Shown here: positions 1-6,082 of the stretch, in pieces
How the letters are laid out: each line of letters begins with the position of its first letter
How positions within the stretch are numbered: the first letter of the stretch is position 1
Source of the DNA: CAZFAT01 sp964517075
GTDB lineage: Bacteria; Acidobacteriota; Vicinamibacteria; Vicinamibacterales; SCN-69-37
Direction of reading: 5' to 3'
Assembly: GCA_964517075.1 (NCBI GenBank)
Contig: CAZFAT010000257.1
Span: 1-19,076, forward strand
Length of the DNA stretch: 19,076 nt
The notes under the pieces: model-generated
Told to the model about the DNA's origin: nothing
Database searches by the model: none
What the model saw: only the letters and a program-made list of their open reading frames with translations
Made by a program: the position numbers and the translations under genes

Positions 1-496
1 GGGCGATCCGCTGGTAGGCGTCGTTGGCCAGCAGGAACTCGCGAATCCCGCGCGCCGCGCGGGCCAGCCGGAAGTAGTCATCGGGTGTGGCGAACGAGCG
101 GAGGGCCGCGATCGGCTCAAGACGGCGCCGGCCCTCGTCGCGCCGGCCCGTGCGCCCATCGAGCAATCCCAGTTCGAGCGCCGCGTCGCTCGTCGGGGCC
201 CGATCGGCCAGGGGCACGAGGCGCGCCCGGGCGGCGGCCTCACGCCCTTCGAACATCTCCACGAGGGCGAGCGCCAGGTCCGTGCTGGCGGCGCCGGCCG
301 GACCGCTCTGCGCCGCACGCCGGGCCCCGGCGAGATCACCATGGCCGAGCGCCGTGCGCACGGTCCGCGCCAGATCGCCGCCCGGAGCCGCGCCGCGACC
401 GGTCTGAGCCTGAACCGACACGATCGCCAGTCCGAGACCCATCGCCAGGAGACCGGCCCGATGCACAAGCGACGGTCTCGAATTGCCGGCGGTCAT
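1..496 (-). CDS. Secreted TPR-like helical-repeat protein (partial, 3' end off window)
   Basis: This reading frame is open from ATG at 496 to the left edge, giving 165 codons with no stop. The N-terminus has Arg/His residues followed by a hydrophobic core (GLLAMGLGLAIVSV) and an AXA-type site near residue 30 (VQA/Q), so it reads as a Sec signal peptide. The rest is Ala/Arg/Leu-rich helical sequence with the spacing of tetratricopeptide-like repeats, for example ALVEMFEGREAAARARLVPLA and ALELGLLDGRTGRRDEGRRRL. The start codon overlaps the upstream methyltransferase stop in an ATGA arrangement, so translation is probably coupled and the protein belongs to the same operon. A role in periplasmic or envelope protein interactions fits, but the specific function is unknown and the C-terminal part is not visible. 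The TPR assignment comes from the repeat look only. Confidence 0.7.
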   Translation of the reverse strand, partial: MTAGNSRPSLVHRAGLLAMGLGLAIVSVQAQTGRGAAPGGDLARTVRTALGHGDLAGARRAAQSGPAGAASTDLALALVEMFEGREAAARARLVPLADRAPTSDAALELGLLDGRTGRRDEGRRRLEPIAALRSFATPDDYFRLARAARGIREFLLANDAYQRIA

Positions 497-1062
497 CCAC
501 GTCCTCCCACATCCAGGCTCGAGCGGGCGGGGTCGCCCCTGAACGACGCCAGCACCCGAGCCTCGAACCGAATGCGCGCCCATAGTGCGAAACCGAACGC
601 CACGATCATGATCGGGCCGAGCACACGCGCTTCCATCATCATAGCCGTCCCCACCAGCTCCCCGACCACGGCGATGTAGTTCGGGTGCGAAACGTACCGG
701 TAGGGGCCCGACGTCACCAGCGGCTCACCGGGCAGCACCATCACGCGGAAACTCCAGCGATGGCCCAGAGCGCGGATGGCCCAGTACTTCAGCGCCTTGC
801 TGGCGGCAAAGAGGAGCACCCCTGAAGCAACCCACGACGGACCGCTCGCCGGCGTTTCACCCGTGCCGTAGGCGCGCCACACGCCTTCGAGGCCCATCAG
901 CAGGAACGCTACGGGATAGAGCAGAGCGAGCGCGACATACACGTCCCCGGGAGGCTCGATGGCGCCGGCCTTGCGCAGCCGGCTGCCATTGGCGCGGGAG
1001 ACGCGCGCCTCGGCGAGCATGAAGCCGGCGATCACGCCCAGCGCGAACACGCGGAAGGTCAT
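493..1062 (-). CDS. Isoprenylcysteine carboxyl methyltransferase (ICMT)-family membrane methyltransferase
   Basis: This 189-residue protein has several hydrophobic segments, at about residues 4-18, 41-60, 78-95 and 128-160. It carries the ICMT/PEMT-family SAM-binding signature near the C-terminus: GPYRYVSHPNYI (119-130), Glu135, and RIRFEARVL (163-171), which matches the usual RIxxEExxL. Bacterial members are integral membrane SAM-dependent O-methyltransferases. Several, such as BpsB and SrsB, act beside polyketide synthases on alkylpyrones or alkylresorcinols. Here the gene follows a flavoprotein and a beta-ketoacyl-ACP synthase, so a lipid-like or polyketide substrate is more likely than a prenylated protein; that is inference. 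The ATG overlaps the flavoprotein stop (ATGA at 1059-1062), and its own stop overlaps the next start in the same way. The substrate cannot be read from the sequence. Confidence 0.85.
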   Translation of the reverse strand: MTFRVFALGVIAGFMLAEARVSRANGSRLRKAGAIEPPGDVYVALALLYPVAFLLMGLEGVWRAYGTGETPASGPSWVASGVLLFAASKALKYWAIRALGHRWSFRVMVLPGEPLVTSGPYRYVSHPNYIAVVGELVGTAMMMEARVLGPIMIVAFGFALWARIRFEARVLASFRGDPARSSLDVGGRG

Positions 1063-2198
1063 CGCGCGTCACCCGCATAGCGCACCGCATGCCGGATGAC
1101 GCCTGGCGCGACACGCGCGCCGAGACTGGCCAGCTCGAGCGCCGCGGGCCGCCCGACGAGCCATCGGACGACCCGATTGAAGCGCAGCTTGGCGCCGAGC
1201 GTCCGCTGACGGGCGCGCGCGAGCCGCGCGGGGGCGCCGGCAAAGTCGCCGGTCTCCAGCACGCGCAGCGTTTCCCCGGCGGCCAGGGCCGCGCCCTGCA
1301 TGGCCAGGTGCAGCCCGTCGCCGGTCATCGGATCCACGAAACCCGCGGCATCGCCCGCCAGCAGCAGGCCGTGGCGCCCCGGTGCGCTGCTGTCCGAGGC
1401 CAGGGGGCCCAGCACGCGAACCGCACTGACGAACCGAGCTTCGGCAAAACGCGGCGCCAGGTCCCGATGTCCGGCCAGGGCGGTCCGGATGACGTCGAGG
1501 GGCGTGCGTCCGACCGGCCTCGGGCCCGTTACCACGCAGACGTTGATCAGGCCTCCCGGCAATGGCGCCACTCCGATGTAGCCGCCGGCGTGAATGTGCA
1601 TCTCGCCCAGGTCCGTCGTGCCCGCGACGTCGGTCGCGTAGACGCCGAACGCCCATCGCCGTGGCGCGCGCACGTCCCGGCTGAGTCCGAGCGCCCGCGC
1701 CAGCGGCGATCGCCGCCCGTCGGCGGCAATCGTCGTCGTCGCGGGCAGCCGGATATCCCGGCTCCCGGTGCTGTCGCCCGCGATGACCAGCCCCTTGACG
1801 ACGAGCGCGGAGTCGGGGCCTTCGGTCAGGGGCCGCTTGGCGGTGACACCGCCTTCGAACCGGACGCCGGCCCGAATCGCCTCATCGAGGAGCCATTGAT
1901 CGAAGTCGCAGCGCGGCAGCGCGAGGCCGCTGGCCGACGCGGGATAGGGGGCAGACACCTCGGCGCCCGGACCGGTCAGTCGCATCCCGCGAAGCGGCAG
2001 CGCGCGATCGAAGGCGCCGCCTTGCAGGCCGAGGGACTGCAGGAACGCCACGGCGCCGGGATTGAGCGTATCGCCGCACAGCTTGTCACGCGGGAAGCTT
2101 GACCGGTCGACGATCAGCACGCGGGCGCCTGCCCGCGCCAGGACCAGCGCGGCCACCGTGCCAGAGGGCCCGGCGCCGGCAATCAGGACATCGAGCAT
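1059..2198 (-). CDS. FAD-dependent oxidoreductase, geranylgeranyl reductase-like family
   Basis: This 379-residue flavoprotein is of the p-hydroxybenzoate hydroxylase/geranylgeranyl reductase type. The dinucleotide-binding motif GAGPSG is at 8-13, with the ribose-binding acid Asp31. Next come FPRDKLCGD (35-43), typical of geranylgeranyl-reductase-like members, the DG motif AADGRRSPLARAL (158-170), and the FAD-ribityl GD motif GDAAGFVDPMTGDG (282-295). Family members reduce isoprenoid double bonds or hydroxylate aromatic or polyketide products. In alkylresorcinol operons such as srsABC a flavoprotein hydroxylase sits beside an ICMT-like methyltransferase, which resembles this gene order. The gene lies 30 bp after the ketosynthase stop and overlaps the methyltransferase by 4 bp. 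No strong Shine-Dalgarno is visible. Reductase and hydroxylase activity cannot be separated from sequence alone. Confidence 0.85.
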   Translation of the reverse strand: MLDVLIAGAGPSGTVAALVLARAGARVLIVDRSSFPRDKLCGDTLNPGAVAFLQSLGLQGGAFDRALPLRGMRLTGPGAEVSAPYPASASGLALPRCDFDQWLLDEAIRAGVRFEGGVTAKRPLTEGPDSALVVKGLVIAGDSTGSRDIRLPATTTIAADGRRSPLARALGLSRDVRAPRRWAFGVYATDVAGTTDLGEMHIHAGGYIGVAPLPGGLINVCVVTGPRPVGRTPLDVIRTALAGHRDLAPRFAEARFVSAVRVLGPLASDSSAPGRHGLLLAGDAAGFVDPMTGDGLHLAMQGAALAAGETLRVLETGDFAGAPARLARARQRTLGAKLRFNRVVRWLVGRPAALELASLGARVAPGVIRHAVRYAGDAR

Positions 2199-2228
2199 GA
2201 TCCGGAAGCCATCAGGCGGGTGACGACG

Positions 2229-3497
2229 TCACGCGCGCGCGAGCACGAGCGCGCTGTTCTTCGATCCGAACCCCAGGCAATTGCATAGGGCGGCCTCCAC
2301 GTCCTGCTTCCGCGAGGCGTTCGGGATGATGTCCAGATCGCAGTCCGGGTCCTGGTTCGTGACGTTGATCGTCGGTGGGAGGGTGCCCGTGAAGAGCGCG
2401 AGGGCGGCGGCCACGACGCCCGCCGCGCCACTGGCCCCCTGGGGGTGACCAATCATCGACTTGATGGACGATCCGGCGAGCCGCGTCGCCGACCGGCCGA
2501 ACAGACGCCGGACGCAGCGTGCCTCGACGGCGTCATTCAGCACGGTGGATGTGCCGTGGAAACTGACATAACCGATGGATTCCGCCGGCCGCCGCGCGCG
2601 CTGCAGCGCCAGGGACATCGCCCGGACGATTTCGTCGCCGTCGGGGGCCATCTGCACGCGGTGGTAGGCGTCGCACGTGGAGCCGTACCCGTCGATCGTC
2701 GCGTAAATACGCGCGCCGCGCCCCTTCGCGCGATCTTCGGACTCGACGACCAGCAGCCACGCGCCCTCGCCGAGCACGAACCCGTCCCGGTCGCGGTCGA
2801 AGGGCCTCGAGGCTTCGGCGGGCCGATCGTTGTACTTGGTGGCGACGACGCGCATGCGTCCAAACCCGAAGATCATGCCCGGTGTCGCGCAGGCGTCGGC
2901 CCCGCCCGTGATCAGCACATCCGCCTCGCCGTGCCGGATCAGCGCCGCGGCGTATCCGATTGCGTCGGTGGAACTCGTGCAGCCGGTGGACAGCACGTGG
3001 CTGATGCCGCGCAGGCCCAGCGCAATCGAAATCTCGCTCGAGACGATGCCGACGATCGACACGGGGATGGCGTAGGGCGAGACGCGATGCCAGTCGCCTG
3101 AGTAGTAGTCGCCGTACTGGCGTTCGGCCACGTCGATGCCACCGGCGCCGCTTCCGACGATCACCCCGCAGTCGGGCAGGCCCGGGGACAGACCGGCATC
3201 CTGCATGGCTTCGCGTGCAGCCAGCACCGCAATCCGCGACACCTTCGCATACCGGCGCGGATCCGCCCGGCCCCCGTCGTCCGCCGTCTCGGACGACGAC
3301 CCGCGGTCTCCGGGGTCGGGGAGCAGATCATCCGGCACGGCCGCCGCCACGCGGCAGGCGAACCGCGACGCGTCGAACTCCGTGATAGCGCGCGTGCCGC
3401 TGACGCCGCGCGAAACGTGATCCCAGAACACCTCGCGCCCCACCCCAAAGGGCGAAACGACCCCGATCCCGGTGATCGCGACGCGGGCGGATGCCAT
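2229..3497 (-). CDS. Beta-ketoacyl-ACP synthase, FabF/KAS II family
   Basis: This 422-residue condensing enzyme would perform decarboxylative Claisen condensation of an acyl chain with malonyl-ACP. The Cys-His-His triad is intact: Cys173 in STGCTSS, His314 in HGTST, and His351 in IGHPQGASG, with the conserved Lys346 before it. The C-terminus keeps the thiolase-fold glycine-rich stretch (NCLGFGSKNSALVL). A hydrophilic insertion at about residues 60-82 is longer than in housekeeping FabF. AGGA lies five bases before the ATG. It is the first gene of the operon with the flavoprotein and ICMT-type methyltransferase, and it has no neighbouring fabD, fabG or acpP. It is therefore more likely a pathway-specific ketosynthase than the housekeeping fabF, which is why no symbol is given. 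Confidence 0.88.
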   Translation of the reverse strand: MASARVAITGIGVVSPFGVGREVFWDHVSRGVSGTRAITEFDASRFACRVAAAVPDDLLPDPGDRGSSSETADDGGRADPRRYAKVSRIAVLAAREAMQDAGLSPGLPDCGVIVGSGAGGIDVAERQYGDYYSGDWHRVSPYAIPVSIVGIVSSEISIALGLRGISHVLSTGCTSSTDAIGYAAALIRHGEADVLITGGADACATPGMIFGFGRMRVVATKYNDRPAEASRPFDRDRDGFVLGEGAWLLVVESEDRAKGRGARIYATIDGYGSTCDAYHRVQMAPDGDEIVRAMSLALQRARRPAESIGYVSFHGTSTVLNDAVEARCVRRLFGRSATRLAGSSIKSMIGHPQGASGAAGVVAAALALFTGTLPPTINVTNQDPDCDLDIIPNASRKQDVEAALCNCLGFGSKNSALVLARA

Positions 3498-3520
3498 GTG
3501 GTTCCTATAATACGGCCCGG
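3498..3520. promoter_or_regulatory. Divergent promoter gap with symmetric TATAATA element
   Basis: Only 23 bp separate the ketosynthase ATG (minus, 3497) from the preferred methyltransferase ATG (plus, 3521). The gap holds TATAATA at 3506-3512. It gives TATAAT on the plus strand and TATTAT on the minus strand, so one element could serve as the -10 box in both directions. No convincing -35 box is seen on either side. Transcription starting about 7 bases downstream would give nearly leaderless mRNAs. The minus strand also has an AGGA ribosome site overlapping this element. This is a sequence-based suggestion only. Confidence 0.45.
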
Positions 3521-4252
3521 ATGACTAGCGCTCCTCGGCCGCCATCGGTACCAGTCGCGGTCGTGGCCATTGCGGGTGGTGTCGCCTTCGTCGGGGCGCT
3601 GGGCGTCGGCGTGATGGCCTACGCCGTCTGGTTCGCCGCGGCCGCCGGGCCGTGGTCACCCGCCGTCGGCCTGCCCGCCCTCGCAGTGAACGCGGCCCTG
3701 TTCACGGGGTTCGCGTTTCATCACTCGCTCTTCGCGCGCACGCGGATGCGGCGATGGGTCGCGGCTCGCGTTTCTCCGGCCCTCGAACGGACGGTCTACG
3801 TCTGGATTGCGAGCGCCCTGTTCGTCGCGCTGTGCTGGGTGTGGCGCCCGGTGCCCGGCGTCGCCTGGCACGTCGGCCCACCCTGGTCACTGGCGCTCGC
3901 CGGCATCCAGGTCGTGGGGGTGTGGCTGAGTATCCAGGGCGCTCGCCAGCTCGACGTCTGGGATCTGGCCGGCCTGCGCCAGGCGATGGGACGCACGGTT
4001 CAGCGGCGACAGGGCCTGGTTCGGAGCGGCCTGCACGGCCTCGTCCGGCACCCGATCTATTTTGGCTGGCTCCTCATGGTCTGGCCGCCGGCCGCCATGA
4101 CCGGGACGCGCCTGGCGTTCGCGAGCCTGAGTACGGCCTACCTGCTGATCGCCATCCCCATCGAGGAGCGAACCCTGCGCAGGGACTTCGGGGCAGAATA
4201 CGACGCGTACGCGGCGGCCGTGCGCTGGCGCATCGTGCCGTTTCTGTACTGA
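3521..4252 (+). CDS. NnrU/MddA-like integral membrane methyltransferase
   Basis: This 243-residue polytopic protein belongs to the NnrU/ICMT superfamily. Hydrophobic segments lie at about 12-38, 50-68, 91-107, 122-138, 180-193 and 199-213. An HHSLFAR motif (67-73) is followed by ERTVYVW (89-95), as in NnrU and methanethiol S-methyltransferase (MddA). The C-terminal half has the SAM-binding signature GLVRHPIYFG (173-182) and IEERTL (214-219), then FGAEYDAY. MddA methylates methanethiol to dimethyl sulphide, but related proteins have other or unknown substrates. I prefer ATG 3521 over the in-frame ATG 3491, which would overlap the divergent ketosynthase start. The glycosyltransferase gene follows after 12 bp. 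This is the second ICMT-type enzyme within 4 kb and is clearly distinct from the 493-1062 protein. Confidence 0.8.
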   Translation: MTSAPRPPSVPVAVVAIAGGVAFVGALGVGVMAYAVWFAAAAGPWSPAVGLPALAVNAALFTGFAFHHSLFARTRMRRWVAARVSPALERTVYVWIASALFVALCWVWRPVPGVAWHVGPPWSLALAGIQVVGVWLSIQGARQLDVWDLAGLRQAMGRTVQRRQGLVRSGLHGLVRHPIYFGWLLMVWPPAAMTGTRLAFASLSTAYLLIAIPIEERTLRRDFGAEYDAYAAAVRWRIVPFLY

Positions 4253-4264
4253 ACCGACCTGAGC

Positions 4265-5371
4265 GTGTCCCACACCGTCGTCTTCTTCATTTCCGGCCAT
4301 GGCTTCGGTCACGCGTCACGTGACGTGGAAGTCATCAACGCACTGGGTCGACGTGACGTTCCGATTCTGATCCGGTCCCAGGTCAGCCCAGGACTCCTTG
4401 CGCGCACGATTACCGTTCCCTACGAGCTGTTGCCCGGCGCGTGCGACACGGGGATCGTGCAGGTGACGAGCATTCAGAACGACGACCGGGCCACGATCAC
4501 CGCGGCCGCCGAGTTCTATCGCACGTTCCCCGCCCGAGTGGACGCCGAGGTCTCGGCGCTCGGCAGGCGGCCCATCGCCCTGATCGTTGGCGACATCGCG
4601 CCGCTGGCGTTTGCCGTCGCAGCGCGACTGGGCGTGCCCGGCGTGGCCCTGGGCAACTTCACGTGGGACTGGATTTACGAAACGCATCCCGGCTTTCTGC
4701 CGGGTGGAGCGCCGATCCTGGCGACCATTCGCGACGCGTACCGGAAGGCAGTGCTTGCCCTGCGATTGCCCTTCTCGGCGGGATTCGATCGGTTCGAACG
4801 GGTCAGTGCGCTGCCCCTCGTCGCGCGGCGGCCGACCGAGCCGAGGGAAGCCACACGACGAAGGCTGGGCTGGGCGAAGGAGCGGAAAGTCGTGCTCGCG
4901 TCGTTTGGGGGATACGGCCTGCCCTCGCTGGATCTCGGCCGCGTGGACGCCGCCGGAGGCTGGACGATTGCCACGACCGACCGCGTGAGTCCCACCCTCG
5001 CGACGCTGCCCCCGCGCGTGCACTATCTCGCCGAGGATCAGCTCGGACCTGGCGGCGTTCCGTATCAGAACGTCATTGCCGCGGCCGACGCCGTGGTGAC
5101 GAAGCCGGGCTACGGAATCCTGTCGGAGTGCATCTCCACCGGGACGCCGATGCTGTACACGTCGCGTGGCGCCTTCCGCGAATACGACCTGCTCGTGGCC
5201 GAGATGCCGCGCTTCATCCGCTGCCGCTTCATCCCGCCCGGAGAGCTGCTGGCCGGACACTGGGGCCAGGCACTCGACGCGCTGCTGGAACAGCCGCCCG
5301 CACCTGAAACGATGGATGTCAACGGGGCCGATGTCGCGGCGGACGTACTCAGCGAGTGGCTGGGCGCCTGA
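4265..5371 (+). CDS. GT-B glycosyltransferase, arabinokinase N-domain/MurG-like
   Basis: This 368-residue protein has two Rossmann halves. The N-terminus carries FFISGHGFGHASRD (7-20), the glycine-rich loop shared with the glycosyltransferase-like domain of plant L-arabinokinase and with MurG/GT28-type enzymes. The C-terminal half has VVLASFGGYG (209-218) and the donor-binding stretch VVTKPGYGILSECISTGTPM (277-296), followed by REYDLL (305-310). No signal peptide or membrane segment is seen, so it should be cytosolic or membrane-associated and use a nucleotide sugar. The start is GTG at 4265, 12 bp after the methyltransferase stop, with only a weak upstream TGAG. The pair is probably co-transcribed and may modify a lipid or a secondary metabolite. 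Donor and acceptor are unknown, and annotation as a hypothetical protein would also be common. Confidence 0.75.
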   Translation: MSHTVVFFISGHGFGHASRDVEVINALGRRDVPILIRSQVSPGLLARTITVPYELLPGACDTGIVQVTSIQNDDRATITAAAEFYRTFPARVDAEVSALGRRPIALIVGDIAPLAFAVAARLGVPGVALGNFTWDWIYETHPGFLPGGAPILATIRDAYRKAVLALRLPFSAGFDRFERVSALPLVARRPTEPREATRRRLGWAKERKVVLASFGGYGLPSLDLGRVDAAGGWTIATTDRVSPTLATLPPRVHYLAEDQLGPGGVPYQNVIAAADAVVTKPGYGILSECISTGTPMLYTSRGAFREYDLLVAEMPRFIRCRFIPPGELLAGHWGQALDALLEQPPAPETMDVNGADVAADVLSEWLGA

Positions 5372-5389
5372 CGGAAGGGCGACCTTCCG
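5372..5389 (+). terminator. Perfect 7-bp hairpin with GCGA loop just after the glycosyltransferase stop
   Basis: CGGAAGG (5372-5378) and CCTTCCG (5383-5389) pair perfectly around a GNRA-type loop, GCGA. The hairpin begins at the base after the TGA. There is no T-run behind it, so it is not a classical intrinsic terminator. It may stabilise the mRNA 3' end or, with the following palindromes, separate the two convergent genes. Confidence 0.5.
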
Positions 5390-5438
5390 CCTTCGCGCGA
5401 GGCTTCGGCGGACCGCCGTAGCTTTAGCGGAGGCGGTC
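5387..5438. repeat. Tandem palindromes between convergent genes (possible dispersed REP-like element)
   Basis: Two adjacent inverted repeats fill the convergent gap. The first pairs CCGCC (5387-5391) with GGCGG (5407-5411), with an alternative inner GCCT/AGGC stem at 5389-5392 and 5400-5403. The second pairs GACCGCC (5411-5417) with GGCGGTC (5432-5438) around a loop containing GTAGCTTTAGC. The arms compete with each other, as in REP-type intergenic palindromes. Whether copies occur elsewhere in the genome cannot be seen here; no second copy was noticed in this window. The element could also act as a bidirectional transcription barrier. Confidence 0.5.
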
Positions 5439-5458
5439 AGGTCGGCCCGCGATCCGCG

Positions 5459-6082
5459 CTATGCGTTGGCGCGGGCGGCCTGCCGCCACGTCAACACGAG
5501 CGCCGGCGGCACGTTGCGCATCACCAGCCGCACATCGGGAGGGCCGCCGAGATGCAGGCTCATGCTGCGCCGAAACGCAATCGCGGACGGCAGGCGATAC
5601 GCGTGGAGGTACTGGAACGTCGTGAAGGTGCCATTCGGGCGCAGGACCTTCGCGATGCTGGCGAGAATCTGGCGCGTCATCGCGGGCGGTAGACTCACGA
5701 ACGGCAGACCCGAGACGATATGGTCGACGGGGCACATGCCCCGGTCGGTCACGAGCGTCTCCAGCCGTTCGGCGGAGGCGCAGACGCACTCGACGGCAGG
5801 CCAGCGCTTCTGGATCTGCTCCACGAACGCGGGTTCGATATCGACCGCCAGGAACTCGGTGTCGGGCCTCAGCCGGGCCACGATGGCGCCCGTGAGGGCG
5901 CCGGTGCCTGGGCCGAGTTCCACGATGCGGCCCGAGCGTCCGACGTCGAGACTCCTCACCATCGCCGCGGCGAGCGCCCGGGAGCTCGCGGTGAGCGCGC
6001 CGACGGTACGGGGATTGCGGAGAAACCGACTGAACACGAGCACGTGTTCGCGGAGCCCCGTGCCGTTCGACGCCTCAGCCAT
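5459..6082 (-). CDS. Class I SAM methyltransferase, PmtA (phospholipid N-methyltransferase)-like
   Basis: This 207-residue soluble Rossmann-fold methyltransferase begins with the family signature FLRNPRTVGALTASS (20-34), shared with PmtA-type phosphatidylethanolamine N-methyltransferases and rRNA adenine dimethylase-like proteins. SAM motif I is VELGPGTGAL (54-63), the acidic ribose-binding residue is Asp81 in LAVDIEP, and the motif IV-like SGLPFVSLP is at 124-132. PmtA methylates phosphatidylethanolamine stepwise towards phosphatidylcholine, but many homologues have uncertain substrates. The ATG lies inside the end of the homocysteine methyltransferase-MTHFR gene (8-bp overlap), which suggests translational coupling. 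Being in the same operon as a methionine-forming enzyme would link SAM supply and use; that link is inference. The gene is convergent to the glycosyltransferase. Confidence 0.78.
   Translation of the reverse strand: MAEASNGTGLREHVLVFSRFLRNPRTVGALTASSRALAAAMVRSLDVGRSGRIVELGPGTGALTGAIVARLRPDTEFLAVDIEPAFVEQIQKRWPAVECVCASAERLETLVTDRGMCPVDHIVSGLPFVSLPPAMTRQILASIAKVLRPNGTFTTFQYLHAYRLPSAIAFRRSMSLHLGGPPDVRLVMRNVPPALVLTWRQAARANA

Noticed and set aside
85..585. Plus-strand open frames at the left edge
   Set aside because: The products are Arg/Pro/Ser/Ala-rich. The opposite strand encodes a signal peptide protein coupled to the upstream gene, which explains the region better.
1089..2102. 337-codon plus-strand open frame
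   Set aside because: It is antisense to the FAD oxidoreductase, with an Arg/Gly/Pro-rich product and no ribosome site.
4316..5260. 314-codon minus-strand open frame
   Set aside because: It is antisense to the glycosyltransferase, which has clear GT-B motifs.
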